From contig NZ_RJAC01000002.1 in NCBI RefSeq assembly GCF_003999975.1, forward strand, positions 124,001 through 188,000: a stretch of DNA of 64,000 bases. The letters are read 5' to 3'. The stretch is from Actinoplanes solisilvae (GTDB taxonomy: Bacteria > Actinomycetota > Actinomycetes > Mycobacteriales > Micromonosporaceae). Both the position numbers and the translations under genes were made by a program. The notes under the pieces are model-generated. The model was not told where the DNA came from, ran no database searches, and saw only the letters and a list, made by a program, of their open reading frames with translations. Within the stretch, counting starts at the first letter, position 1; each line of letters starts with the position of its first letter. Below are positions 10,201 through 17,637 of this stretch, piece by piece.

Positions 10201-12199
10201 GGTCCACGCGGTGCTCGCCTCGCTCGCCCGACCCTGGTCGACCGCGCTGTCCCTGCTGACCGTCGTGATGATCGGCGCACTGACCGCGGTCATGGCCCGC
10301 ACCCGCGTCGCCCCGCTGGAAAGCCCCGAGGCCGAGGAAGACCTGGCCCGCGACGACACCGGCATGCCCCGCCACCGCGCCCAGATCGGCGGCGCGGCCA
10401 CCGGCGCGATCATGCTGGCGCTGCCCGGCGTGCTGGCCAGCGTCGCCGCCGACCAGCGCCACGACGCGATGGTCGTGCTCACCGCCGCCCTCGCCGCGTC
10501 CAGCCTCAGCCTGGCCATGCTCGCGCTGGCCGGCCGCTTCATCCCGCAGTTCCTGCCCTGGGCGACCGTGGGCCTGGTCCTCGGCGCGACGATCACCGCC
10601 TTCGCGTCGATCCCCACCTCGCACCCCACGGCCCTCTACGCCGCCGCGGCCGCCCTGCTCGGCGTCATGGCCGAACTCCTGCGCGGCTCGATCCCCGCCC
10701 CCGGCCTCACGCTGGCCCGCGAGGGCGTCTTCTCCGGCAGCCCCTACCGCGCCCGCCGCTGGACCTCGGGCCGCCCGCTCGGCCTCACCGGCCGCTGGCT
10801 CGTCGACCCGGCCACCAGCGCCGTCGTGCTGGCCCTGATCCCCACCGTGCTGGCGATCTTCTCGATCGCCCCCGCCCTGCGCGCCGCCCTGATCGACCCG
10901 CTCGGCCAGCTCTCGCACATCTGGGACGGCCCGATCCCGGCCCTCGCACAGCCCTCGTCCGGCTACGTCGACGGCACCAGCGTCCTGGCGATCGTCCTGC
11001 TCACCGGCGCCTCCGCCCTGGCCGCGATCGGTTTCGGCGGCCGCGCCTCCGAGGCCGTCCCGGTGATCCTGCCCGGCCTGGCGATCACCATCCTGATCGC
11101 ACCGATCGCACTCGACGCCCCCTACCCCACCGCCACCACGGCGGCACTGGTCGTCTTCACCATCTCGATGCTCGGCCTGGCCCTCACCCCGCCGCCCGCC
11201 GGCCGCCGCTCGTCGCTGCTGGGCACGGTGCGCACCATCGTCTTCATCATCGGCCTGCTGGCCGGCAACGCGGGTCTGGCCGGCAGCCTCGCCGAGCAGC
11301 GCCTCACCCTGCTCACGCTGGGCAGCGCCGTCTTCGTCGGCCTGGCCGCCGCGCTGAGCGGCAAGAGCCGCTTCGCCCGCATCCTGGGTTGGCTGTTCGC
11401 CGCGGTCATGGCCCAGTTCTTCGTCCTCACCGCCGCGATCGCCGCCGGTGTGGCCCGCCCCTGGGCCGCCTTCGGCGTGCTGGCCGTCGGCGCCGCCCTG
11501 CTGATCCTCGAGGCCACGGTGCCCCGCCTGGGCCTCCCGCAATACCGCGCCGAAGCCACGACGATCGAGTGGAGCGGCTACGCCTCCGCCCTGATCGCCG
11601 CCGTCATGGCCTTCGACTCCCCCGCCCACCTGGCCGCGATGCTGGCCGCCTGGGGCGCCGTCCTAGGCTTGGCCGCCGCCCGCGCCGGCCGCCCCGCCCG
11701 CCAGCGACGCGCCCTGTTCTGGACCGCCGTCGGCTTCGAGATCATCGGCTGGTGGCTCTTCATCGCCCTGGCCGACGTGGGCCTGCCCGAGGCCTACACG
11801 CTCCCCTTCGCCGCCCTGGCCCTGCTCGTCGGCGTCATCGAGTCCCGCGACCGCCCCGACCTGAGCAGCTGGGCCGCCTACGGCCCCGCCCTGCTGGCCG
11901 CCTTCGTGCCCACCATCGGCATAGTCCTCTCCGGCAACGGCGGCGAACTGCGCGAGGTGCTGCTCCTGCTGGCCGCCGTAGCCACCCTGATCATCGGCTC
12001 CCGCACCCGCCAGCAGGCCCCCGTGGTCGTCGGCGCCGCTGCCACGCTCTTCGCCGCCGTCCACTTCGCTGTCACGCTGGTCGGCCCGTGGCTGGTCCTG
12101 GTCCCGCTGGGCATCATCCTGCTCTGGGTCGGCGCCACCAACGAGAACCGCCGCCGCACGCGGGAGGGTCTGCGCGGCGCCCTCGTCAAAATGCGCTAA
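7226..12199 (+). CDS. Giant polytopic membrane protein, SCO7613 C-terminal-domain type
   Basis: A 1657-residue protein starting at GTG 7226 with an ideal GAGGAGG five bases upstream. Residues 8-60 form a charged, coiled-coil-like helix. Residues 65-135 are a Pro/Arg-rich linker. From about 138 to the end there are dozens of Ala/Leu/Val-rich hydrophobic segments separated by short loops, with one longer cytoplasmic-looking loop (about 310-385, rich in Pro, Asp and Glu). Two short Arg/Lys-rich ends flank the array. No catalytic motif is visible. It resembles the actinobacterial membrane proteins that databases call SCO7613 C-terminal domain-containing. The function is unknown. Very large antisense frames over this gene are GC-skew shadows. 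Confidence 0.85.
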   Translation: MAQAEQPDGYDEELARIEASIADLKIRDMAAAKERTQIAAKIQAAQFQRDILSHANTKKKATTKSRRQRPANDKPRPTWSPPGTARTGPPGVATDGVTVLVDDPPPTERVAPPPPRRSAGFTGAEHHPPEQSSQSVQNILLALGALLIGVAAVVFAGVAVTNPFARAFILALATAAALVAAPGIARRGLSSTGETVSWVGLILLPLTLFALHGSELTGGEDVPVPLYLGITFAITSVASFVYAGATRLAAPRYATVVAVQPVPLLLAAPMIQSPAGWGMALTVVAVLDLLLLTTVIRKGRLLPRWPMGRPAPADRETVDPDPLDEDAPERPESAPEEPDLIIHGLSGRRRKGWLRTRIFPGPRPEGAPAAGSVPLAPPATPPSADWLRELTFALLCVASAGALLYSSVALLQARVLPDALRSGLVLVLAALTATAAAYLLDNLAARNIAGGVLVLAVIGATARIAGVVSPPWTLVVAAAAIAVAGAVVTLIPPEVRRGPQIASAVALVLIGVVLVLDCLRAALAPLQAARPVWQADTAGYAQRLAEAAGDLGWLLAFSALVATVAAALALPPSVRHEGAVAGIALTALAVPASLGLNWSEAPWPLVVAAVGIGAAGLAATTRRIAIVHVAAAGVVGLFGAGAALGAAWLTAAVLTALAGAGVMVAVAARQIPIRLYAWLVGDWASGAAALALPGAVVTAALAVSDKGDGPPPTEAVTVPALAVGFLAVAATLSYAAVFQVARRDISLPLTAGTGLGAIALALAALLAPGATAPDVWVGALLLVAAGLLFFSKSIDSGRRSDRMLDGPDIAAAAATVAIVGALARVFALAFPDAPLAVAGVVVLIVALGVAALPEDWSRGPNRGLAVAGVVVGAIAGYIALAGAIRMLAAPAELWSDGPITYPSPGAGVWQAPFALVAVSIAAAIAAPRPWNHLFSAIAGALAAIGAPFALGLPWWSPLLIGAAVAVAYSMAAIAATEPAAALCRAGAGAAVLVHAVLASLARPWSTALSLLTVVMIGALTAVMARTRVAPLESPEAEEDLARDDTGMPRHRAQIGGAATGAIMLALPGVLASVAADQRHDAMVVLTAALAASSLSLAMLALAGRFIPQFLPWATVGLVLGATITAFASIPTSHPTALYAAAAALLGVMAELLRGSIPAPGLTLAREGVFSGSPYRARRWTSGRPLGLTGRWLVDPATSAVVLALIPTVLAIFSIAPALRAALIDPLGQLSHIWDGPIPALAQPSSGYVDGTSVLAIVLLTGASALAAIGFGGRASEAVPVILPGLAITILIAPIALDAPYPTATTAALVVFTISMLGLALTPPPAGRRSSLLGTVRTIVFIIGLLAGNAGLAGSLAEQRLTLLTLGSAVFVGLAAALSGKSRFARILGWLFAAVMAQFFVLTAAIAAGVARPWAAFGVLAVGAALLILEATVPRLGLPQYRAEATTIEWSGYASALIAAVMAFDSPAHLAAMLAAWGAVLGLAAARAGRPARQRRALFWTAVGFEIIGWWLFIALADVGLPEAYTLPFAALALLVGVIESRDRPDLSSWAAYGPALLAAFVPTIGIVLSGNGGELREVLLLLAAVATLIIGSRTRQQAPVVVGAAATLFAAVHFAVTLVGPWLVLVPLGIILLWVGATNENRRRTREGLRGALVKMR

Positions 12200-12310
12200 C
12201 CCATTTCGTACGAGTTCCCCGACGCGTACTGCTTCGACAGACCCGGCTAAGTGGTGGGTCACCCTCCCTGCGCCCGCTGCGGGCGGGCCCACGACGAAAG
12301 CCGAGAGCAC

Positions 12311-12976
12311 ATGAAAACCCTCTACGTAGTCACCCACCCCGAGGCAACCCACCACGTCGACGGCTTGGTGGGCGGCTGGCACGACTCCGACCTCACGGAT
12401 CGCGGCGTAACCCACGCCCACGACATCGCCGACGCCTTGGCCGACCGTCTGCCCAGCAATTCGTCGGCCCACCCGCCCAGCGCGTTCTCGGCGGGCCCGC
12501 CCACCGCGGAAGTCCACTCTTCCGACCTGCTGCGTACTCGCCGAACAGCCGAAGTCATCGCCACCCGCCTCAACACCAAGCCACTCTTCGACCCCGGCCT
12601 AAGCGAGAAGTCCTTCGGCGAAGCCGGCGGCCGTCCCCAGTCCTGGCTGGACGCCCGCTTCATCCCCCCACCCGCGACCGGCGAACGCATGCGCCACGAC
12701 GAGGGCCCACCCGGCGCCGAGACAAAATGGGACCTGGCCGTCCGAGTCGACGCGGCCCTGACCCGAATCCTGACCTCCGAAGCGCCCCACCAGGTGATCG
12801 TCACCCACGGCATGGCCGCCACGTTCCTCCTGGCCGCCTGGATGGAAATGCCCCTGGAAGCCGCGGGCCGCGTGGCGTTCCGCTTCTCCCCCGGCGGCAT
12901 AACCACGCTCCACGAGGACGACTACTTCCACAACCACGCCATAGTCACCCTGAACGACACCGGCCACCTGAAATAA
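12311..12976 (+). CDS. Histidine phosphatase family protein (RHG motif variant)
   Basis: A 221-residue protein of the phosphoglycerate-mutase-like fold. The usual RHG start motif is replaced by YVVTHPEATHH, followed by GWHDSDLTDRG as in the family. The SSDLLRTRRTAE segment supplies the second arginine region, and VTHGMA near the C-terminus supplies the second catalytic histidine. The ATG at 12311 is used because the family motif begins six residues in; an upstream GTG at 12251 would add a 20-residue Cys/Arg-rich tail with no family support. The missing first arginine makes phosphatase activity uncertain. The substrate is unknown. Confidence 0.8.
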   Translation: MKTLYVVTHPEATHHVDGLVGGWHDSDLTDRGVTHAHDIADALADRLPSNSSAHPPSAFSAGPPTAEVHSSDLLRTRRTAEVIATRLNTKPLFDPGLSEKSFGEAGGRPQSWLDARFIPPPATGERMRHDEGPPGAETKWDLAVRVDAALTRILTSEAPHQVIVTHGMAATFLLAAWMEMPLEAAGRVAFRFSPGGITTLHEDDYFHNHAIVTLNDTGHLK

Positions 12977-13380
12977 CCAGATTCTTCGAATCTCGTCCAG
13001 AGTGCGGCCGTTCGCCGCGATGGCCACGGCACCGGCGTTCTCTCGTGCGAGGGAGCGCTTGACCGAGTCATCAGCCCTGGCCGGGATGCGGGTCGGATGA
13101 CCCGTCGGCGAATCGCCCGGCGATCCACTACTGGTCGTCGGCATTCCGCGATCGGCGCCACCGGCTCGACCGCCCTGGGCAACAGCCGCCGTTACGTTCT
13201 CGGCATCGCGCATGCTGCCGCCCTCGGGAAACGGGGAGCCGCCGCGTGGCCGCCGGGCCATCTGGTCACTACCGGTCGAACGAGTCGGATCTGGTCGACA
13301 TGGCGGTATGGCTCTCTGTCCGTGCCGTCGCGACGGCCGCCGACGATTACCGCCATTGAATAGACGAATGCAAGCGCGGC
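12977..13380. other. Gene-free stretch between convergent genes
   Basis: This is a 404-bp gap between two gene 3' ends. On the minus strand, codons from about 13215 down to 13000 read as a plausible hydrophilic peptide, but its frame continues into the phosphatase gene without its own stop. I see no terminator hairpin with a T run and no convincing gene. Confidence 0.5.
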
Positions 13381-14118
13381 TCAGGCCGACAAGTTTCGCA
13401 GGACGAAGGCGCGCCAGTGGGCGATCGCGGTGGGTGGGGTGGTGGCGTGGGGGCCGGGGTGAGCTATGAGCTGTTTGTCGGGGGAGGCCAAGTGGTCGAA
13501 GAGGGTCAGTTGGCTCTGGCGGGGGAAGATTTCGTCGTGCCACTGGAGGTGGAAAAGCGTGGGTGCGGTCAGCCTGCGAGCGTCGGCGGTCGTACGGGCG
13601 GGTGTGTCTATCGCCCTCAGTGGGGCGGGGGCGGCCCGCAGGCCGAACTTGCCGAGGACGACCGCTCGCAGGCGGGGCCCGAGGGCTACCGACGTGGGTA
13701 TCCCGAAGCGGGCCCCCATCGACGTTCCGATGTAGGCGATGGTGTCCGTGTCGGCCTCGGGCGCCAGCGCGTCGACGGTGGTCAGCCAGTCGGCGGCCAT
13801 GTGGTCGAGGATCGCGGGCATGCCCTCGGCTCGGACCCGGGTGCGGTAGTCGGGGAGTGTCCCGCGGTCGCCGTGGCTGGGGCCGTCGATGGCCGCGACG
13901 GACAGGCCCGCCTCGAGAACGAACCAGGTGGCCAGTTCGACCGTCCGGGCGTTCCGTTTGTGGCCGCTGCCACCGTGTCCTAGCAGGACCAGCGGGCGAC
14001 GGGTGGCAACCGAAACGGGTGACCACAGGATGCCGGGCACCGGGCCCGACGGGCTGCTCACGCGGAACGGACGCTCGGTCACACCGGCGGACTCGACGGG
14101 ATCGGCCCAGGTGATCAC
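13381..14118 (-). CDS. Alpha/beta hydrolase, dienelactone-hydrolase-like
   Basis: A 245-residue alpha/beta hydrolase. The nucleophile elbow is GTSMGAR with Ser in the middle, LGHGGSGHKRN supplies the oxyanion region, and the catalytic acid and base are likely in WHDEIFP and HPGPHA near the C-terminus. The fold fits an esterase or small-molecule hydrolase; no signal peptide is seen, so it should be cytoplasmic. The GTG start overlaps the stop of the upstream PstS-like pseudogene in a GTGA arrangement, so the two were probably once co-transcribed. The substrate cannot be inferred. Confidence 0.85.
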   Translation of the reverse strand: MITWADPVESAGVTERPFRVSSPSGPVPGILWSPVSVATRRPLVLLGHGGSGHKRNARTVELATWFVLEAGLSVAAIDGPSHGDRGTLPDYRTRVRAEGMPAILDHMAADWLTTVDALAPEADTDTIAYIGTSMGARFGIPTSVALGPRLRAVVLGKFGLRAAPAPLRAIDTPARTTADARRLTAPTLFHLQWHDEIFPRQSQLTLFDHLASPDKQLIAHPGPHATTPPTAIAHWRAFVLRNLSA

Positions 14119-14811
14119 AGGGGTGCCGGGTGGCAGAGCTGCGGGTTGGCCAGTTCGGCCCAGGGGCGGTCCCCGTGGGAGCGGATGATGTCGGCGCCCA
14201 GCTGGTTGGTCAGGTAACGCAGGAAGCTCGCGGTCAAGGAGTGCGCCTCCGGGTCGCCGTGGGTGTAGCCGAGCTCGGTCTCCCAGAAAGGGTAGGTGCC
14301 GTTGTCGGCGTCGACGACCGCCGCGGGGTGACCGTCGATCCGTACGAGGGCCAGATTGTCACGGTCGGTGGCGGCGCCCAGTTCGCTGTAACCGAGAGCG
14401 CCGGGGGTGCCGGCTACCGTGCGTAGCACGTCCTCGGTGGAGTCGCGGGCGCAGCGGACCACGCCGGGTGGCGTACCGGGGTCTCGGTCTCGGCAGGTGT
14501 CGGAGTTGCTGCCCGGTTCGCGGACGCCGTCGAGGACGCGCCGTTGGAAGGCGGCCCGTGTTCCGGAGCCGGGGTTGCGGCTGATCAGGCGGACCGGTTC
14601 GTCGCGGCCGCCGATCTGGGACCAGTTGGTGATCTCGCCACGGTAAAGCCGGCGGATCTGCGGCGTCGCCCACGTCGTTGGCGGTCGCGTCCATCTGCAC
14701 CCGGTAGCCGAGCCGCTTGCGGCCCTTGACGACGAACTCGTAGATCGCCGCGATGCCGGTCACGACGATGCCGAGGCCCGCGAGCGCCACACTCCACCAG
14801 AAGTCGATGAC
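14115..14811 (-). pseudogene. Internally deleted PstS-like substrate-binding protein gene
   Basis: Two pieces of one family lie in different frames. The 5' piece (14811 to about 14670) encodes a transmembrane segment, WWSVALAGLGIVVTGIA, followed by YEFVVKGRKRLGYRVQMD. The 3' piece (about 14675 to 14115) encodes a phosphate-binding-protein-like C-terminal lobe: LYRGEITNWSQIGG, RNPGSGTRAAFQRRV, GTPGALGYSELG. The middle of the protein is missing and the frame changes at the join near 14670. The codon where the start is expected reads GTC just after GGAGG, so the start may be lost too. I infer a deletion-derived pseudogene. The last 115 codons remain open from an internal ATG at 14462. Confidence 0.7.
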
Positions 14812-15552
14812 CGCCTCCGATCGTGCCGGCTGCCTCGATCGTAGATTCGTGCGCTGAACGCGGTTCCAGAGAGCTTTGCCGCGGAGGTCTGCCCTCAGCT
14901 GTCCCGGGTCGGGCATCGGCCCCGGTCGAGCATTCGGCCCCGGTCGAGCATTCGGCCCCGGTCGGGCATTCGGCCCCGGTCGGGCATCCGCTTCCCGTGG
15001 CCGGTCGCGGCGGCACGGTGGTCACCGAGGCTTCCCAGGCAGGCCCGCGTCGTGGTGCCGCCCGGTGCCGCCGGTTGCGCTGACAAGCAGTCAAGCCGAA
15101 CAACAGTTCCCATGTTCAGGAATACAGGCCCCTTCCCTTCCATGATCGATCCGAGATTCTGGTTTCAGGCCCCTGGAACGCGATTGAGGCCCCTACTTCA
15201 AGGATCAGCTCAACGATCAAGCCGGGGAAGGGCCCGTTTCCTGGTTTTAGGCACGGCAGCGAGCCAACCGGCCACCGCGACCGGCCGCACCAGTGCGGCA
15301 CCCCGACGGTGGCCGGCCTGGACAGCCTGCGCGACCAACCAGTCACCGCAACCGGCCGTCACGGGTGAGATGGTCTGGGACCCGCGGCGAACGGCCGCGC
15401 GAACCGAATGCCTGCACCGGGCCTCCAGGGCAGACCTCGAGTCCGGAGGCTCTCTAGCGCGAATGAACGCGGGACAGCCCGGAAGCAGCGTGAGGAGGGT
15501 GACCACCCACCGAGCGTGGCCGTGCGGAAGCACGCGTCGGGAACCCCGTACG
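14812..15552. other. Gene-poor stretch with short tandem repeats
   Basis: This 741-bp region holds the 18-bp tandem repeat at 14906-14995. Around 15120-15240 the heptamer AGGCCCC recurs and a GGGAAGGGCCC-type block recurs in inverted orientation. Several open frames cross it, but none shows a domain, a consistent codon bias or a ribosome binding site. Confidence 0.55.
14906..14995. repeat. 18-bp tandem repeat, five copies
   Basis: Five head-to-tail copies of GGTCGAGCATTCGGCCCC with one to five substitutions; the outer copies are the most diverged. The period is a multiple of three, so every frame reads a hexapeptide repeat (for example TGAEC on the minus strand), but no gene is supported here. 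Confidence 0.85.
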
Positions 15553-15975
15553 TTAAAGGCTTTTGACTGTGCGGGGTGACGGGTTCACATAGGAGCGATC
15601 GGGTGTGACGACCGTGGGGACGGTTTCGTTGCCGTCGGCGACCGAGCGGACCGAGGCGGCGCCGTCGGGGTCGGACCAGATGTCGACCCAGTGGTATCGG
15701 CGGGCTTCGCGGGCCAGGGAGGTGCGCAGGCGCAGGCAGAACGGGCAGCCGGGGCGCCAGTAGATGATCGGCCGGCCGTCACGGGACTGGGCGTCCCGGG
15801 CTGACTCGTCGGTGATCGACTCGGGGAACGCGCGGGGTGAGAAGACGACCGCGGCGCCGAGGAAGACCACCAGGACGAGGACGCCGGCCAGCGTCGAGCC
15901 GCTCGCGACGAGCAGGCCACCGACGACCAGGCCGGCGACCGCGTAGCCGACCGTGGAATGCCAGCGTCGCGTCAT
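15553..15975 (-). CDS. Membrane-anchored glutaredoxin/mycoredoxin-like protein
   Basis: A 140-residue protein. Two hydrophobic helices (about residues 9-27 and 30-50) anchor it in the membrane. The following domain is thioredoxin-fold: PIIYWRPGCPFCLRLR carries the CPFC redox motif, and VPTVV with the conserved cis-Pro follows. Mycoredoxins reduce mycothiol mixed disulfides, which fits an organism that carries mca. The start at 15975 is placed right after a TAACGT -10 element, suggesting a leaderless transcript. It lies 9 bases downstream of purE on the same strand. Confidence 0.85.
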   Translation of the reverse strand: MTRRWHSTVGYAVAGLVVGGLLVASGSTLAGVLVLVVFLGAAVVFSPRAFPESITDESARDAQSRDGRPIIYWRPGCPFCLRLRTSLAREARRYHWVDIWSDPDGAASVRSVADGNETVPTVVTPDRSYVNPSPRTVKSL

Positions 15976-15987
15976 GACCGAACGTTA
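15976..15987 (-). promoter_or_regulatory. Leaderless promoter -10 element overlapping the purE stop codon
   Basis: TAACGT (15987-15982) followed by six bases and then the ATG. The first three bases of the hexamer are the purE TAA stop codon. Confidence 0.5.
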
Positions 15988-16482
15988 CCCGAGCAGGCGG
16001 TCGCGCAGGGCGGCGTCTTTCTCGGCTACGAGCTTTTCCAGACCGGCCTGAAAATCGGACATTTTCCGGCGTAGTGCCGGGTCGGACGCGCCGAGGATGC
16101 GGACGGCGAGCAGGCCGGCGTTGCGGGCGCCGCCGATCGAGACGGTCGCGACGGGGACGCCGGCGGGCATCTGCACGATCGAGAGCAGGGAGTCCATGCC
16201 GTCGAGGTGCTTGAGCGGCACGGGGACGCCGATCACGGGCAGCGGGGTGAGCGCGGCGACCATGCCGGGCAGGTGAGCGGCCCCGCCGGCCCCGGCGATG
16301 ATCGCTTGGAGGCCACGCTCGGCGGCGCTCTCGGCGTAGTCGACCATCTTGCGGACGGTGCGGTGGGCGGAGACCACGCCGACCTCGAACGGGACCTCGA
16401 ACTCGGCCAGGGCCAGCGCGGCGGCCTCCATCGTGGGCCAGTCGGAGTCGCTGCCCATGATGATTCCGACAAGCGGTGCCAT
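15985..16482 (-). CDS. purE: 5-(carboxyamino)imidazole ribonucleotide mutase
   Basis: A 165-residue class I PurE that moves the carboxylate of N5-CAIR to give CAIR in purine synthesis. GSDSDWPTM near the N-terminus binds the nucleotide phosphate, SAHRT contains the catalytic histidine, and [10 protein letters not shown] is the second active-site loop. The usual proline after AHRT is a valine here, a mild variant. The start codon directly follows the purK TAA stop, so translation is coupled. Confidence 0.96.
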   Translation of the reverse strand: MAPLVGIIMGSDSDWPTMEAAALALAEFEVPFEVGVVSAHRTVRKMVDYAESAAERGLQAIIAGAGGAAHLPGMVAALTPLPVIGVPVPLKHLDGMDSLLSIVQMPAGVPVATVSIGGARNAGLLAVRILGASDPALRRKMSDFQAGLEKLVAEKDAALRDRLLG

Positions 16483-17625
16483 TTACCGGCCTTCCTGGAG
16501 CCACTGGGCGGCGCGGGCCGCGCGGGCCCGGACCGAGGTCATGTCGTCGCCGAGCACGGTCACGTGGCCGATCTTGCGGCCGGGGCGGACCTGCTTGCCG
16601 TAGAGGTGCACGCGGGCGCCGGGATCTTCGGCGAAGAGGTGGTGCAGACGTTCGTCGATCGAGATGCCGCCGGGCTCGCCACCGAGCACGTTGGCCATGA
16701 CGACCGCGGGGGCGGTGAGTGCGGTCTCGCCCATCGGGTAGTCGAGGACGGCGCGCAGGTGCTGCTCGAACTGGGAGGTGCGGGCGCCCTCGATGGTCCA
16801 GTGGCCGGAGTTGTGCGGGCGCATGGCGAGCTCGTTGATCTTCAGGCCGCTGTCGGTCTCGAACAGCTCGACCGCCAGCAGGCCGACGATGCCGAGTTCG
16901 GTGGCCAGGTCGATGGCGAGCTGCTGGGCCTTGAGGGCCAGCTTCTCGTCGAGGTCGGGCGCCGGGGCGAGGACCTCGACGCAGATGCCGTTCTTCTGCA
17001 CGGTCTCGACCACGGGGTAGGCCGCGACCTGGCCGAACGGGGAGCGGGCGACGAGGGCGGCGATCTCGCGGCGCAGGGTCACCCGCTCTTCGACGATCAG
17101 CGGGGTGCCGGTCGCGACGAGCTCGGCGGCCTGCTCGGGCGAGTCGAGCATCCAGACGCCGCGGCCGTCGTAGCCGCCGCGGGTCGCCTTGGCCACGACC
17201 GGCCAGACGCCGCCGGCGAAGGTCACGATGTCTTCGGCGCTCTCGACGCGGGCCCAGCGCGGGCCGGGAGCGCCGAGGTCGGCGAGCCGCTCGCGCATCA
17301 TGCCCTTGTCCTGGGCGAAGACCAGCGCCCGGGAACCGGGGAAAATCTTGACGCCCTCGGCCTCGAGCGCCTCGATGTGCCCGGTAGGCACGTGCTCGTG
17401 GTCGAAGGTGACGGCGTCGCAGCCCTTCGCGAACTCGCGCAGCGCGGCCAGGTCGGTGTGCGTCCCGATGCGCACGTCGGCCGCGACCAGCGCGGCACTG
17501 TCATCGGGCGTCTCGCTCAGCACGCGCAGTGATTGACCGAGAGAAATAGCGGCCTGGTGGGTCATGCGGGCCAGTTGGCCCCCGCCCACCATGCCGACCA
17601 CAGGCAGACCGGTTCGTGTATCCAT
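16483..17625 (-). CDS. purK: 5-(carboxyamino)imidazole ribonucleotide synthase
   Basis: A 380-residue ATP-grasp enzyme that makes N5-CAIR from AIR, bicarbonate and ATP, the step before PurE. The N-terminal GMVGGGQLARM is the family signature. GGYDGRGVWML is the glycine-rich ATP-grasp loop, and EINELAMRPHNSGHWT is the C-terminal metal and substrate segment. Length is normal. It starts 12 bases after the YyaL-like gene ends at 17638, on the opposite side of its coding direction in an all-minus run. Confidence 0.96.
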   Translation of the reverse strand: MDTRTGLPVVGMVGGGQLARMTHQAAISLGQSLRVLSETPDDSAALVAADVRIGTHTDLAALREFAKGCDAVTFDHEHVPTGHIEALEAEGVKIFPGSRALVFAQDKGMMRERLADLGAPGPRWARVESAEDIVTFAGGVWPVVAKATRGGYDGRGVWMLDSPEQAAELVATGTPLIVEERVTLRREIAALVARSPFGQVAAYPVVETVQKNGICVEVLAPAPDLDEKLALKAQQLAIDLATELGIVGLLAVELFETDSGLKINELAMRPHNSGHWTIEGARTSQFEQHLRAVLDYPMGETALTAPAVVMANVLGGEPGGISIDERLHHLFAEDPGARVHLYGKQVRPGRKIGHVTVLGDDMTSVRARAARAAQWLQEGR

Positions 17626-17637
17626 CGCCCGCCAAGC

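Noticed and set aside
7463..13062. Very long antisense or alternate-frame ORFs (852 codons on minus, 1343 codons on plus) over the giant membrane protein gene
   Set aside because: Composition is dominated by Arg, Gly, Pro or Gln/His as expected from GC-rich shadow frames; the membrane protein frame has the ribosome binding site and coherent helices.
14895..15143. ORFs reading the 18-bp repeat as a protein
   Set aside because: Every frame is open because the period is a multiple of three; no start with a ribosome binding site and no coding bias.
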